Below are positions 1 through 13,100 of a stretch of DNA of 64,000 bases, piece by piece. The DNA lies in contig OX419346.1 in the NCBI GenBank assembly GCA_948470475.1, positions 6,496,684 through 6,560,683 of the forward strand, written 5' to 3'. Position numbers and translations under genes: made by a program. This DNA comes from Galaxea fascicularis (lineage: Eukaryota; Cnidaria; Anthozoa; Scleractinia; Euphylliidae). The notes under the pieces were generated by a model. That model was not told the origin of the DNA. It saw only the letters and a list, made by a program, of their open reading frames with translations, and did not search any database. Positions within the stretch are counted from its first letter, which is position 1. Each line of letters opens with the position of its first letter.

Positions 1-307
1 AAACAAAAACGAAATCCCGAAATTACTTAAGCTTAGGTTCTTTTCTCCTCCAAAAATCGTGGATTTAATTTAAGTAAGCGTGAAAATTAATTTCTAAAAG
101 GTACTCTGATCATCTTCGGGTCCTTCTAATCTTTTGCTCAGACCGCTGGTCAAAGGATCCTGGATACTTGGTTGCAATCGGGCTGCAATCGGGTAGAGAA
201 ATCCTTGGGTGCTTTCCATTATTCAAAACTGACCGGTCAGAGAACTCAGGACCAACCGCTGAAAAACCTATTGCCCATTCCCACGCGCGGTACTTTGCAA
301 AACAAAG

Positions 308-603
308 ATGGAGGACTTGAGTGTTGTGTTCTTTGGTCATTCCGATGAATCCGAAATCTTTAATGAACTTGTTGAAGAGTCCGATGAGTTGTTACTCTTA
401 GGTGCTGCATTTAGCTTTATGCGAGGCGATCTGAATCGTGTACTCGGCTATTTTCAGGCTACAGTTCCGCTGTATAGTTTATGCGAATTTCAAAGCCATT
501 CAGTTGACTAACTCGAGCCACATTTGAAGAGCTCTGTCGGGAAGTAGTTAACGCAGGACGAATTCCGCTTAGTAATAGAGGTAGAAAGCGTATACCTCCT
601 GAC
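308..603 (+). pseudogene. Decayed Harbinger/HARBI1-like transposase N-terminus
   Basis: An ATG-initiated frame (308-511) reads MEDLSVVFFGHSDESE and ends in CEFQSHS. Shifting one frame continues as a short helix-turn-helix-like piece, LTRATFEELCREVVNAGRIP followed by LSNRGRKRIPP, with an in-frame stop just before LTR. The LTRxTFExLCxEV type motif is what I associate with the N-terminal region of PIF/Harbinger (HARBI1-like) transposases. No DDE catalytic domain follows, so this is a broken fragment. It lies upstream of the DNM1L start and on the same strand; nothing suggests it is expressed. The family call is from memory of the motif and is moderate. Confidence 0.45.
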
Positions 604-1180
604 CTTCCCAAAGGATCAACCCCGACTTTTGAACCATTGAAAAACAAAAACGCGGGAAAATGCACGAATAACACGAAACAACAAACTTTTCGACATGTTT
701 TTGTATCAACGCTATGCAGACACATACCAGTCATCGCCGAACAAGAATGCATTAATAACTCTGATAAATCTGTCGTTGTTTATCCACAAATTGAGCATTG
801 ATAACAAGAAGAAGATTGCATCCTCGCCATGTTGGCCATTATGGTCGAGCAAGTGACAGAAGAGCGGTATTGGGAACAAGAAACTCGGTAAATGGAACGG
901 TAAATTTCGGTCGGAATATTCCGACCGGAATATCAGGACCACCTCCAGAGGTGATCCCGAATATTCCGGTCAGAAGAAACCGAAACGGACCTTTCCATTT
1001 GATTTCCGACCGAAATTTCCGGAATCTTTGGCATAATGGTAAGCACCCCTTCTTACCTGGTCAGCGGCCTTGCCCCAGCACCAGATGCTCTGATCAGAAG
1101 ACCAGATATGGGCGGTTGAGCAGTTGTGGGCCGGTGGGAAGAAGAATTCAACTTATTTATTTTTCTCTTTTCGTCTTGAA
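604..1180. other. Upstream region of DNM1L, repeat-derived, no gene seen
   Basis: I see no conserved coding frame here. It includes a short inverted-repeat element (902-1018, listed separately) and otherwise unrecognised sequence. The DNM1L promoter and 5' UTR must lie in or beyond this stretch, but no TATA box or start site can be called by eye. Confidence 0.4.
902..1018. repeat. Small inverted-repeat (MITE-like) element
   Basis: The 15 bases AAATTTCGGTCGGAA at 902-916 recur as an exact reverse complement at 1004-1018. Inner partial palindromes of GGAATATTCC type lie between. This is the form of a miniature inverted-repeat element only about 120 bp long. Target duplications are not clear. 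It ends about 175 bp before the DNM1L start codon, so it may lie in the promoter or 5' UTR. Confidence 0.55.
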
Positions 1181-1192
1181 ATGGTAATTTAA
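1181..1192 (+). promoter_or_regulatory. Four-codon in-frame upstream ORF abutting the DNM1L start
   Basis: The bases directly before the DNM1L start are ATG GTA ATT TAA, so a Met-Val-Ile-stop mini-ORF ends exactly where the main ATG begins. The upstream ATG has G at -3 and G at +4, while the main ATG has T at -3 and G at +4, so the upstream one has the better context. If this stretch is in the mature 5' UTR it could lower or gate translation. That is inference: the transcription start is unknown, and a donor-like GGTAAT in the same bases could mean this is partly intron in some transcripts. Confidence 0.4.
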
Positions 1193-4100
1193 ATGGATCA
1201 ACTCATCCCGGTTATTAACAAACTTCAAGATGTGTTCAACACTGTGGGAACGGAAGCAATCCAACTGCCGCAAATTGTGGTAGTAGGCGCTCAGGTTTGT
1301 TCAAATTTCGCCCCTAAATATTTGAACATTGAGCTGTCTTTCTTGGTAATTACTTTAATACTGGTTCATCGAGAGAATGTGTTTGTTGTTTTGGGGTTTC
1401 TAATGCAGATTTGCTGTTTATAGAGGATTCGTCTGCCTTAGAGTTGCGAAATACGACTGTGCACCGGTTGAAAGTGATCATAACTTACATAGTTCTGATC
1501 GATGAAACTGTATATTTGATCATAAATTGAAATTTAGTTTGAGATCATGGACACGCACAATATGAATCACTGATTGTTTAGCAGTTGTTTCAAAGAATGG
1601 CATTGAAATTTTGTTTGTTTGGAACACAACACAAAATGTGACATGACTTGTTCTCGAGCCAGCATTGTACTAAGCTTACTATTACAGAACTGTACGTCTT
1701 GCATTCACGAAATAAATTCTGATAAATCATGAAGCTATATTCCGAAAAAAAAAATACACGCCTCTTCTTGCTTCGCACATGTGTATATGCCACCCCAGCA
1801 TTAATGAATATTCTGCTTTAGCTAAGCATGATCAATAATGTGGTAAAAAAGCGTTGTTTTTTTGTTGTTGTTGTTTTTTCTCCAGTCTTGTTGTTACATG
1901 TGTAGGGATAATTAGTCATACATTCTGATCAAACTATGTGATATATAACTTTTTGTGCTTAAGTTGACCGGTCACTTTTATGTATGTGATCAGGCAGGTG
2001 AATTCAGTATGCCTCTATAATTGACTACAGCTAGAGTCCAAGTGCTGTAATGCTCATATACAACTAAGTCTTATAAGTCTATAGTGGGGTCATTACAGGG
2101 AAATATCAGACCATGGTCTTGGTATTGACTTCGCTATATCACTTGGTCGATACATCAAGGCCTCAGTCTTAGATTTCCCTGTAATGACTCAACAAACAAG
2201 GTTACTAAGGTATTCATTATGTGGCTTTTAATTGAGATATAAGTTAAAAAAGAACTGTATTGCACTGGAAGTTGTACAGTTTGTTCCTCTCCAGAATAAT
2301 AGAACTCATTATCTCAATGTTCCGCATCATTCGCAACTTTAAAAAGGTCTAGATATTTCTGTCTCACTTAAGGTGGCTGGTACCAATAATATGTTCAGCT
2401 TTTTCACGCAGTAAACTTTGATACAAAAGAACAAAAAGGAAATAGATGCCATAAAAACACTTTTGCACGATTAAATTACACATTTAGTTGTTGACTGAAA
2501 TTGACTACCATTTTGTCATCAGTTGTTACCATGGCAATGATACTCAAAGGTTATTCAGAGCTACCTTTTAACTTCTGGCCCTTATAACTTGAAATTTTGC
2601 GAGTGACCCCCTATTTTTTTAACGCGATACCTTTAAGTATTTCAAAAGAAAAGTGGAAAATTATTTTTAAAAATTTCTACCAAAGAAATTTCTTATAAAT
2701 GCAAGAAAAGGTAATTTATATGTAGTGTACAATTCCTCTAGTAGAATTTTCTTAATTTTTTTTTGACGTCTCTCCTCCATAAAAGTAAAATATTGAAATA
2801 CATGTAATAAAAAAGAAGGGTCACTGGGCTTAGTGTGTGGCAGTGTGTGTGTCCTTACAAACACACACACAGTTATTGACAGTGTCCTTAATAATATTAG
2901 TAAGGCAGACATCTCGCTAGTAAACTAGGCACTTACATTTAAGCTAAGATGTCAATTGATTGATTGATTGATAATTGATAGATAGATTGATTGATTGAGG
3001 ATTGAGTGACCATTTCCTTTCTGGCACTGAATCCATGAAATTGCTACCCCGTTGATGTACAGTTTGTATCTCTGTTAATGTAGAGTCTGTTTTTGCCTCT
3101 CTGCCTGAGCAAAGAGCAAAACATGTTTTGTTTTATGATTATGATTAAATTCTAATGTTATCTCTTGTAATTTTATTTTTTTTACAGAGCAGTGGCAAAA
3201 GTTCAGTTCTTGAAAATCTTGTAGGAAGAGACTTTCTACCCAGAGGTATTGAAGACTGTACCTTAACTATTATGTCCAGTGTTGACTATTATTTTTATGT
3301 GCACATGCCAGTGTTTAAATATAATACTTTTTCTTTTATACAATGGATGGTGTAAACTTGGCATTTTGATACATGTAGTTCTGGAGGAGTTGCAATTTAA
3401 GTATACTGTACATGTAGAAGTTGCACAATGTGCCATAAGTTCAAAGAAGTAGGAAAACCAATGTACATGACTATAAAACAAATATAGATTCCATTTGTAA
3501 ACACTCACTGATAATGCACAGAGGATTTCAAAACGTAGCAAGAACATTCAGTTGCTAGTTCCCTGCATCTTGTAGCATTATTACGTGTTGTGACAATTGA
3601 AATAGCTATTTTTGTTTCTTCTTTAATATGCATTGGCAACCAAGAATGGTCAAAGCTGGGAGCACTGTAACAGTGATGTGATTTAAGAATGCCTTAACCT
3701 TTATTTTTTTACCAGTTACAGTAACAGTCTCTATATGATTTACATGTATTAATACACAGGTTGTTTGTAGTAGTGCTTTTTAAAATAAAAAAATAAATAA
3801 ATAAATAAAATAAAAAGATAAATAAATAAATCTCTCTTTAAAGGATCAGGAGTTGTCACCCGAAGGCCGTTGATTCTTCAGTTGGTTCACACTCCACCCA
3901 AAATCAAGACAACAACTTCAAAGAAGCCCAACAAGGAGCTGAAACCTAAAGAAGGCGTGGAGGATGACGATGGTGATTCTTGTGAGTGCAAATCCTTGTT
4001 ATTTCTAATTTTTTAGGTACATTATTAACAAAATTACTCAATTCTGATTGGTCAACAGCAGTGCAATAAGTTGATTGTAAATTTGACTATATAAGTTTGA

Positions 4101-7100
4101 GTACCTATCCAGTGTTCTTGGTTATAGCAGGTGGGCAATTAGCTAAACTCAGAAAATTTGAACATTTTGATGGATGAACACAAACTGAAGTTTTAATTCT
4201 GCAAATAATTTTTTGGGTAATTTAATTGTACAATAAAAGATAACATTTTCTATCTGTACATATATTTGTAGATAGACATAAGAAACTTGTCTTGATTTAG
4301 AAAATAATCTTAAAGGCCTGTGTGATATCCTGTTTCTGAAAATATCACTTAAAGTATACCTGTACATTGTAAAATTAAATTTAACCTAGGTTGATTCTCA
4401 AATCCCTTTGTCTCCAAACCTTATTCAAAATTTCAGTTAGGAGACAAAGGAAATTGATTTTCAACCTCAGTTAAAAAATTTTTACCTGAATTTAATTTTT
4501 AACTGCTACATATACTGTATGCAGAAAATGGTAGTTGTACTAACGATGGAGAGAGGTTTTTTCATAGTCCCTGTAGCAAATAATAAAATTAGGAATGTTT
4601 GGATAATGATCTAACATCACTATTAATGATAGATTTTTCAGATGACGAAGGTGATGCATCTGAAAAGGAAAGTGAAGAACCAGATGAATGGGGAAAATTT
4701 TTGCACTTAAAGGAAAGGGTAAGCAGATAAGTTTAGTTGATGTGCATTGTTTCAAATCTAGTGTTAAACCTTGGTCAGCATTGGATTTCGAGGGAAAATT
4801 GGAGTTTCAGTTCCAAAGGTTTCTCTCTATAAGATATACCGTATTTACTCGTGTATAAGTCGACCTTTTACGACCAAAAAATCAGCCCAAAAAATCGCCC
4901 TCGACTTACATGTATACACGAGTCATACACAAAGACCTGACCAAGCAGTCCGAGAAATTAGCATAACTGCCTGAAGTGCATTAGGAAAACCAGTTCTAAT
5001 TGTGGTAGATTTTCGTCAGTTTTCGGCGCATTCTCCGTCCACAAAAAAAGTGTGAAATAATAAATGTTTAATGGTTTAAATGCAAACCTACTTGAGATGA
5101 TTTCTATTGTGTCTTTTGATCGGTGGAGCAGACATTTCTCCTAGAGCTTCGCTGCTGTTTATGGCTCTGAACTTTCGGTTTCATCGAGCGATTATTGTAG
5201 CTTAGTGACCTGGCACGCACAAACCTCAGAAAGCAGGTGGAGTTATCTTAGTTTCCAGTACTCCTCAAATTTGTATTTTCCAAAATGGCTGTGTTTTGAT
5301 CGACCGATCTTTTGAAGCTCGTAGGCATTCCTTTGGTCTTCTTACCTAAATCTCCTTTTAAACTCAACATCGAGATCAAGATTAGCTAAATGCAATGCGA
5401 TTTACTCCCAAATATCGTAAAATACTTCTCTATAAATCGAAGAGCTCGCATGTGCTTAAATCGTGATCTTGATAAACTTCACAGCATATGATTAAACCTC
5501 TGCTTTTCTTATTTCACCGTGTTTTAAATACATTCTCAGGAGGAAAAGATTGACATTTTGGGAAATTTCTATTGGTGTGAATTTTATGTCTTTAACCCGA
5601 CATGATGAGAAATCTGATTTTTGACCTTAAAAATGGGGGGTTGACTTATACACAAGTAAATACGGTATAGGGAGAGAAAATGTTGGAACTGAAACTCCAC
5701 CAAATCCCTTCAAATCGGTCCAAGAACCACACAGGTCACAAAGAGTACCACAAAGGAGTTAAGGTGGGAAGATGTTATTGAAAATTGTTTCTAATTTTCC
5801 CTTCAAATCTGATGTGTTTTTTCCCCCATACAAAGCCTTATAATTTCACCATTGCACTGGTGTTTACATGTACATTACAAAGGTCAACACAGACCTTAGA
5901 GCCTGGGCTACCTGTGATTGTACCAGATTCGGATGTGACAATCCTCTGTTTAGAAGAGCTCTCAATAGAACAAAAATAATGCAGTGGCTTGAGCCGTTTG
6001 AGGTAACTACTGTATCTCTCTGGAACGAATGGCATTTTCAGAAGAGGCTTTTCGAGAGGCTGGTGACTTACATGTACATGTACTTTCAAAATACACTGTA
6101 TTTTGAGTTCATTGCTAGTTCAAACACAGTTGATGGAGTCAGTGTTTCTTTAATTCTTTATCATTATTTTGTCCTTTTTTTTTTTTCATTTTAAAACTAG
6201 AAAATGACAGACTTTGATGAAATTTGTGAGGAAATAGAACGAGAGACTGAAAGGGTTACAGGGAATAACAAGGTTTGTACATTGTATAATTTCTATAATA
6301 ATTATTTCTTTAAAGCAACTTAACTTGTGTACACTGTACATATAACTCACGTATGCCCTTTGCTGACTTAATACTTTTATGGTACAGCTCTCTTCCAACA
6401 GAAAATATTTGGTTATTACTGTACCTTAAAATAAAAGATAAGTGGTAATAATTCCATGCAAACATTGGTCATGATTTTTTTTGTATTATTGCAAGAGTGG
6501 AACCAGAAATTATTAATTATAGTTCTAGGGCAATGTGGATATTAGAGTAAGAGAATCTATGCTTTGTTTGAAATAAACATTATTAACTTTTTGAAGATGA
6601 AAATTGTAGTTTCCCAGATGGGGGAGGGATCTTTGACTTTCTAGGTGGATTTTGCACATGCATGGGTGAGAGGGTGAGTGCTTATTTGCAACCCTGCAAA
6701 TAATTTATTGCCCTTGCATTTCCTCAGACCTGAAATTAATTGAGGGCCTTTATTTAAACAGAGTAATCCCTAGCACTAGTAAAAAAATAATCCTTGGGAA
6801 ACAATGGTACTATTGATAGCATTAAATTTAAATTAGTATCAATATTGCCGATCATCAAAGCTTTGATTTCCAGGGCATTTCTAGCGAGCCAATCAGACTG
6901 AAAATCTATTCTCCCAGGGTGCTAAATTTAACACTGGTCGATCTTCCAGGAGTGACCAAGGTAAGCTGAGTAGTTACTTGATAAATTAATTACTGTCAGT
7001 CCAAGACAGTGTAGTATTCCTTATAGGTACACTTACCTATATCTTTAATAGTTGAAACTTTGTGAGGAAAAAGAGATCTTGCTGAGGTATATTGTTCTGT

Positions 7101-10100
7101 TGTTATTCATGAAAAAGAAAACTGTGGGTAATCAAGGATTTTTCAGGGGCATTTTTAGTCTCTCATTCTGGGAAGCAATGCATTTACAGTTGTATTTAAT
7201 TGATTCATCCCCTAGTAATTTTAAGAGCTACTGATACAGTAGTATCAGGCTTTGTGTGGATCCTGGGAATCCTGAAAAGTACTTGAAGTTTAATCTAGCA
7301 TTTTCCGGTCCTGGGAAGCTCTTGAAATGGTTGCAGGTCCCGGAAAATCCCAGAATTTTGTTACTCAGGCAATAAAAATTTTTTTGAACGGATGGCTCGA
7401 GCCGTTCGAACGGTATCTCAGCCCGTTCGAACGGCTAAAGAACGGATTCCGAACGGCTATCCGTGCAAAAACGGCTAATCGTTAGGAACGTTTTCGCGTG
7501 AGAGGTCACAAGTTTTCTAGAAAGTCATTGGGGAGCAGCCAGATTGGAAACTCCCAACAAATGAAAAAATAAAAAACTTCATGTGCATCATAGATCCTGG
7601 AATAAAGCTTCCTGAGGTCTGGAAAAGTCCTAGAATTTTGTGTCTTAAGGTTACCATACAGTGTATACCGTCAGGGGTGTCTCACGTCCAAGCGATGTAA
7701 CTGTAGATACCTTAACCCTTATGTCAAATTAAAGCATATAGAGCTGACTATCAAACTATACCAAGAATTTTGAAAACAACAATGAGTTGTCAAATTTTTC
7801 ATGACCTCTAAATGTGAGCGTCCAACTCACCTTTTCAGAGCTACCATTTAAAGTGAATTTTGTCTTTTGCTAATTTAATCTGTTCCTCAGTTTCCGTATA
7901 CAAAGCGCTAAAAAAAACGTGTCTGCGCTCTGCCATACTCTGTTACATTTAGTGATAGCCATGTGTCACTGGCTTACGCAAATGGCAAGAATGGCACACC
8001 TGTAAATTTACCTCAAGTCAAATTTCACGGAAAAATTTCTAAGCTTCTTGTGGGAATCAAACCTACAACCTTCCTGGAAAATGGCCAGACAATCTCTGTT
8101 TTACTTAGCTGTAGCCTTGGGTGATTAATGGTGAACAACATTGTTTAATCTGGATCTTAGAGTGTAAACTAAGATAGTGTATTGACTTGCAGTGCAGAAG
8201 ACCTTTTCACTGTATTACAACTGGGAGCATGATTGAGCTGTCCAATTATGCCTGTGGTCATTCATGTACACATACGATTGGTGACTTTCTTTTCAGCGGT
8301 ACTGTACGCACAAAATTACATGTGCATAGTCAACTCTGATTTGTCATCTGCTTGTATTTGTTTTATTTTACGTCAGGTTCCTGTTGGAGATCAGCCACTA
8401 GATATTGAGCATCAGATTCGTCACCTAATTCTCCAGTACATCAGTAATCCCAACAGTATCATCTTGGCTGTGACACCTGCGAATATTGACCTTGCTACGT
8501 CTGAAGCCCTCAAGATTGCCAGAGAAGTGGATCCAGATGGTAAGAGGTAGCAGCTGCTGTACATTCAAGTAGCTACTTGATTCGTTATATGCACTTCATT
8601 GGGTCGAGTATCGCAAAGTAATTTCAATTTGATGAACACATTTGAGGAGCATACATGTACATGTACGGTATGCCTTTATATTGCATCGTTAAATAAGTTG
8701 GGTTTGTAGAAGAGTTTCACAGTATATCTTTTCTGTCGGTTGAGTGATATTTCAACAACTTGATTCGAGCAATCATGGCACGCGCAATTCTTTAAACAAT
8801 TTGTAATAAACAGTCAATACACGAGTGTATTTTTCTTTCCCAGGAAACAGAACGCTTGCAGTTTGCACCAAATTGGACCTTATGGATCATGGAACTGATG
8901 CTTTAGACATCTTATATGGCCGAGGTGAGGACCCGACTTAACCTCCATCGAATAGAAGCAAGTTAGAATGTCAGCTTCATCTCAGATACAAAAACATCCG
9001 ACAGGACATTATTTTTACAACATCACACTCTAAACCCTTTAAAACCTAAGATCAAATTTCAAATTCTTATTTGTTGCGCCTAAACATATCCTATCGAATT
9101 AGTGGGGAGAAGTTGTTAAAATATCTGGCGAATTCATCTTGTGTGATCCTGTCTTTAGTTCTCGTGACAATTCTGTTCTATGAAGCGTTGATATTACAAG
9201 AAGAAATTTGATGCAGATCACTTTTTTTTTTTCTGATCACTCTTTGGGTTGAAAGAGTTAAGACTTTCTGATGAATTTTAAATAACAGACTCTGGAGCTG
9301 CTTTAGTGCAGACTTGATCCAAATTCCTGCTGTCAAACTGAAATAATATAGTTTTGATTGGAACAATTAACTAGCTTGTTTCTGTTTGGTCTGTCTGAAT
9401 CGCCGAGTCTTCAACATGTGTTATTTTCTTTTTGTAGTTATTCCAGTCAAACTAGGAATAATTGGGGTGATGAACCGAAGTCAGCTAGATATAAACAATA
9501 AAAAGGTCAGTTGTATTTCCTTTTTGGTGTCTGTCTGTGCACCTCTTGCTAATCTGACCTTTTCACAGGCAACTTGCTCTGATTCAAATTTGGGATGCGC
9601 GGAAAATGGGGCGAGGGCAAAAAGGGTGCGAGGGGGAGATGAGGGGTGCAGTAGGAAACCTTCGTCGTCATCCTCCCTTCCCCCCTCGCTTCTTATTTTT
9701 GCTCTTGCGGCCCCATTTCCTATGCAACCAAAATTTGGAAATCGGTTGTTGAGCGCTGATATTCAGTGGTAATGCTTGCTATGCAGGCTACAGAACTCTG
9801 GTTCTTCGTGTTGCGTACTAGCAGATAAGAAGACTGTAGAAACGCGCTTGACGTGACTCGTGATTGTCTAAAGCATGTAAACTAGATTTGAAAAGTCGCA
9901 CTCGGACTGAACCTGGTCAGTACTGACTTTGATCTAAAGATCGGTATGGTCGTCTGTTCGATTGCAATTACGTTTAGCTTTTTATCGATTAATCCAATGC
10001 ATTTTCGATGCGCATTGCTAGTACGGGATTGTAGTCACTAAAGTTTCGGTAGTCAAGGGTTCATGTGTTTGGTGGGTTTGACCGAGACTGTTGTTTCTCT

Positions 10101-13100
10101 GCAGACAATTCAAGCTGCTCTTAAGGATGAAGCCGTCTTTTTTCAAAAGAATTATCCAGCTTTAGCCTCTAGAAATGGTACCCCTTTTCTCGCGCGGACC
10201 CTCAATAAGGTGAGGATTTAAAAAATGGAAACAGTGTGCAAACAAAGAAAGAAAAAGAACAAACGAAACCAAAACAAAGTCAAAATGTTCTCATAGCTTT
10301 TTAGTGATGGAATATGTTTACACTGAGCCTGGTTATTGGTTTCAGACAAAAAGCATTCCAGGGAAGTTATCATTCCGTACAGTTGTAACTTATATTTGCA
10401 TCGTTTGTCATCTGTTTGTTCGATACAAGAATAATAACTGAATAGTATTACTTAAGATGTACTTAGGTTAAAAGCTACAATACTTATTAAACCTGCTTTT
10501 CGTGAATGCCGTATTAACGAGCTAAATTGGACAGATTCTCTAAATTGTTTAAGAGATGTAGTCTCCCTTAGATTAGCGAATAGGCTGTTCCAGAGAGCTG
10601 CACCGCCATAGCTAAAGCTATTTTTAATAGTTAATTCGTGAAAAGGGACGTTAGGACTGTAGGAATGTAGTTTGTGTACAGATTCCCATTTAGACTGAGT
10701 AATCAGTTCTATGTTCCGTTGCGTTCTTTTCCATGTAGTTTTCGATCAGTGCTCGGCGACCTTAGCGGTAGTCCACTAGCCCAGGAATATTAGAAATTTG
10801 GTTTGGCGGGCGGTGAAATTTGAGAACCACCAGCTTCAAGGCTGCTTGTCGTAGAAGAGGTTTTGGAGATAGTATTGACGAAGAGAAATTCAACCGATGT
10901 TGAGTTCAGTTTATACCAAAAATTAAAACAAAAAAAAATCAGGTATAAGCTCGGTAATCATTTGGCCCGGCACCAAATGACACCATTCGTCTGGTATGTT
11001 TTAGACTCCACTTGCCCATAGACTAGTTTTTTAAGAAGTTAAAGTCGAGCACTGCAGTGATTGAATTGTGATTAAATTAGTGCTGTGACCCACTAATAGT
11101 TTATTCAAGAATAAAGCAGAATACTTTGAAAACGGATTAGTTCACGTAACTAGCAATCAACTGCTGCCGTAGTTTACGATGACGAATCTGGTGGAGTCGT
11201 GATTCGTTTTCATCAGTTACTATGAGATGGAGGACAAGGTGCAAAAACCATAATTTCCTGGTCACCTAAAGTCAAAAGTAAGTCGCTAGGGGCGCTGCTA
11301 CAGCAAACCCTGGAAGACGAAAACCTTTGCAAGTTACAACAGTGGTAATAACTACATTAAATAAGCCATAAGGATGATTTGTAAAAGACCTGCGTGACCA
11401 TATAGAACCAAATCAGTTATGATGATATATCACCTACTAACAACTAATTATAAAATAGCAGTACGATTCATGTTTACAATTTAGTTAAAAATTTTATAAC
11501 GTTGGATTCAAGCGAAATCAACACAACATGCCGAACGGGCCTCAAAAGTCAGACTGTTCTAAAGATGCACAGTTCATTTTAATTACGGCCACCTGTAAAT
11601 TGAGGTTAACAGTTTTTCAACCTCTTTAGAAACAAATTTTGATGCTTCGTCATTTAAGAAAAGCAAGTAAAAATTCCAATTGTAATAGTTTTATAAACTA
11701 AAGAACTGTGTTCCCTTTCAGCTATTAATGCACCACATTAGGAATTGTCTGCCGGAGCTGAAGTCACGTGTTAATACCATGACGTCACAATATCAGCATT
11801 TGCTCCAAACCTATGGAGAACCAGTGGAAGACAAGGTACCGCGAAACGTCATCTTTTCATTCTGCAAGAAGATCTAGGGGCTAGAGTTTTTTTCTGATTC
11901 TCTGGAGGAAAGGGGGACAGAGAGCTCGTATTTCTCTTTTTCAGTTCGTATTTATAAGGAAACAACAATTTTGGTAAGTTTATAGTGGACGCCCTGTACC
12001 TTTCTTAAACGAGGTTTGTGATTGGTTTAGGACACAATTGGCATAACAGTCAAACAATGCACCAGATCCTAATAACAACAGACGGTACAGGTTATTGGGG
12101 CCATGCATGTAGAGAGCCACAGGACAACACTTTACAATGGGGTATGCGGCTTTGGCTGATCAATAGGAGGAGAGAGGAATGGACCGAGTGGAAGTCGATT
12201 TAACTCTCGCAACATGTGTACGGCAATGGAAGCAGGGAGATTACTCTATTGCAGAAAATTATGCACTAGGCATTTTTAATCTCAAACTTGCTTCATACGA
12301 GATTTGTTCAAAATAAAGGCAAATAGATTCCACCATAGCTCAATGATTACCGACCTTTCAGCAGATTAAATCAATGTTATGCTTTTGCGTATTTGAAAAC
12401 AGGGTCCGATGCTTCTTCAACTCATCACGCGGTTTGCGTCTTCCTATTGTGCCATCATCGAGGGGACAGCGCGTGATATCGAAACAACAGAATTGTAAGT
12501 GACGCTTTACCTGGCCTCCTTGTTGTACGTTAACATGGCCATTGACATTCCTTTAGTAAAATTTTCCGTAGAGGTATTGTTTTAGCAGACTTCATCTATC
12601 GTTACTTACATGTATAGCAGTGGTGAAACCGTAAACTTTGGTTAACGCTGCAGTGGTTTAACAGAAATTGTGCGAAGAATCGTGGAGGAAGGTGCACGAG
12701 GAATTGTGAATCAATGTCAGCAGCTGGGCAACTGCGCACCAACCCCTCCCCTAACTTTTTAACTTATTACAACTTGTTGGGTTAGGGGAGGGGTAGGTAT
12801 GCAGTTGCCCTGATGCTGACATTGATCCGGAATTCTTCGCATCGCTGATGAACTCCTGCCATACATAGTGCAAAGCAAAAAACCCGCAGGCAAATTGTTG
12901 CACCATACAGTGTATAGGCATTTAAAGATGGAGCGCTGTACCAACGCTAAACTTGAGATGCCTCCCACCAACTTCAAACCACTGTGACGTTTTGACGTCA
13001 TACGTGCGTTAGCAGAATACACACGCATGACGAATAGAATCGATTTGTCAATTGTCAGACGCAAACTCGAAAAAGAATCCAGAGTTCTCTCAACCGGAGT

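Noticed and set aside
1..300. Minus-strand frame at 110-340 as a gene exon
   Set aside because: It opposes the HARBI-like remnant, has no recognisable domain or splice context, and is more likely repeat flank.
9386..9772. 128-codon frame containing DNM1L exon 9
   Set aside because: Only 9438-9505 matches dynamin; the rest is intron read-through in both directions.
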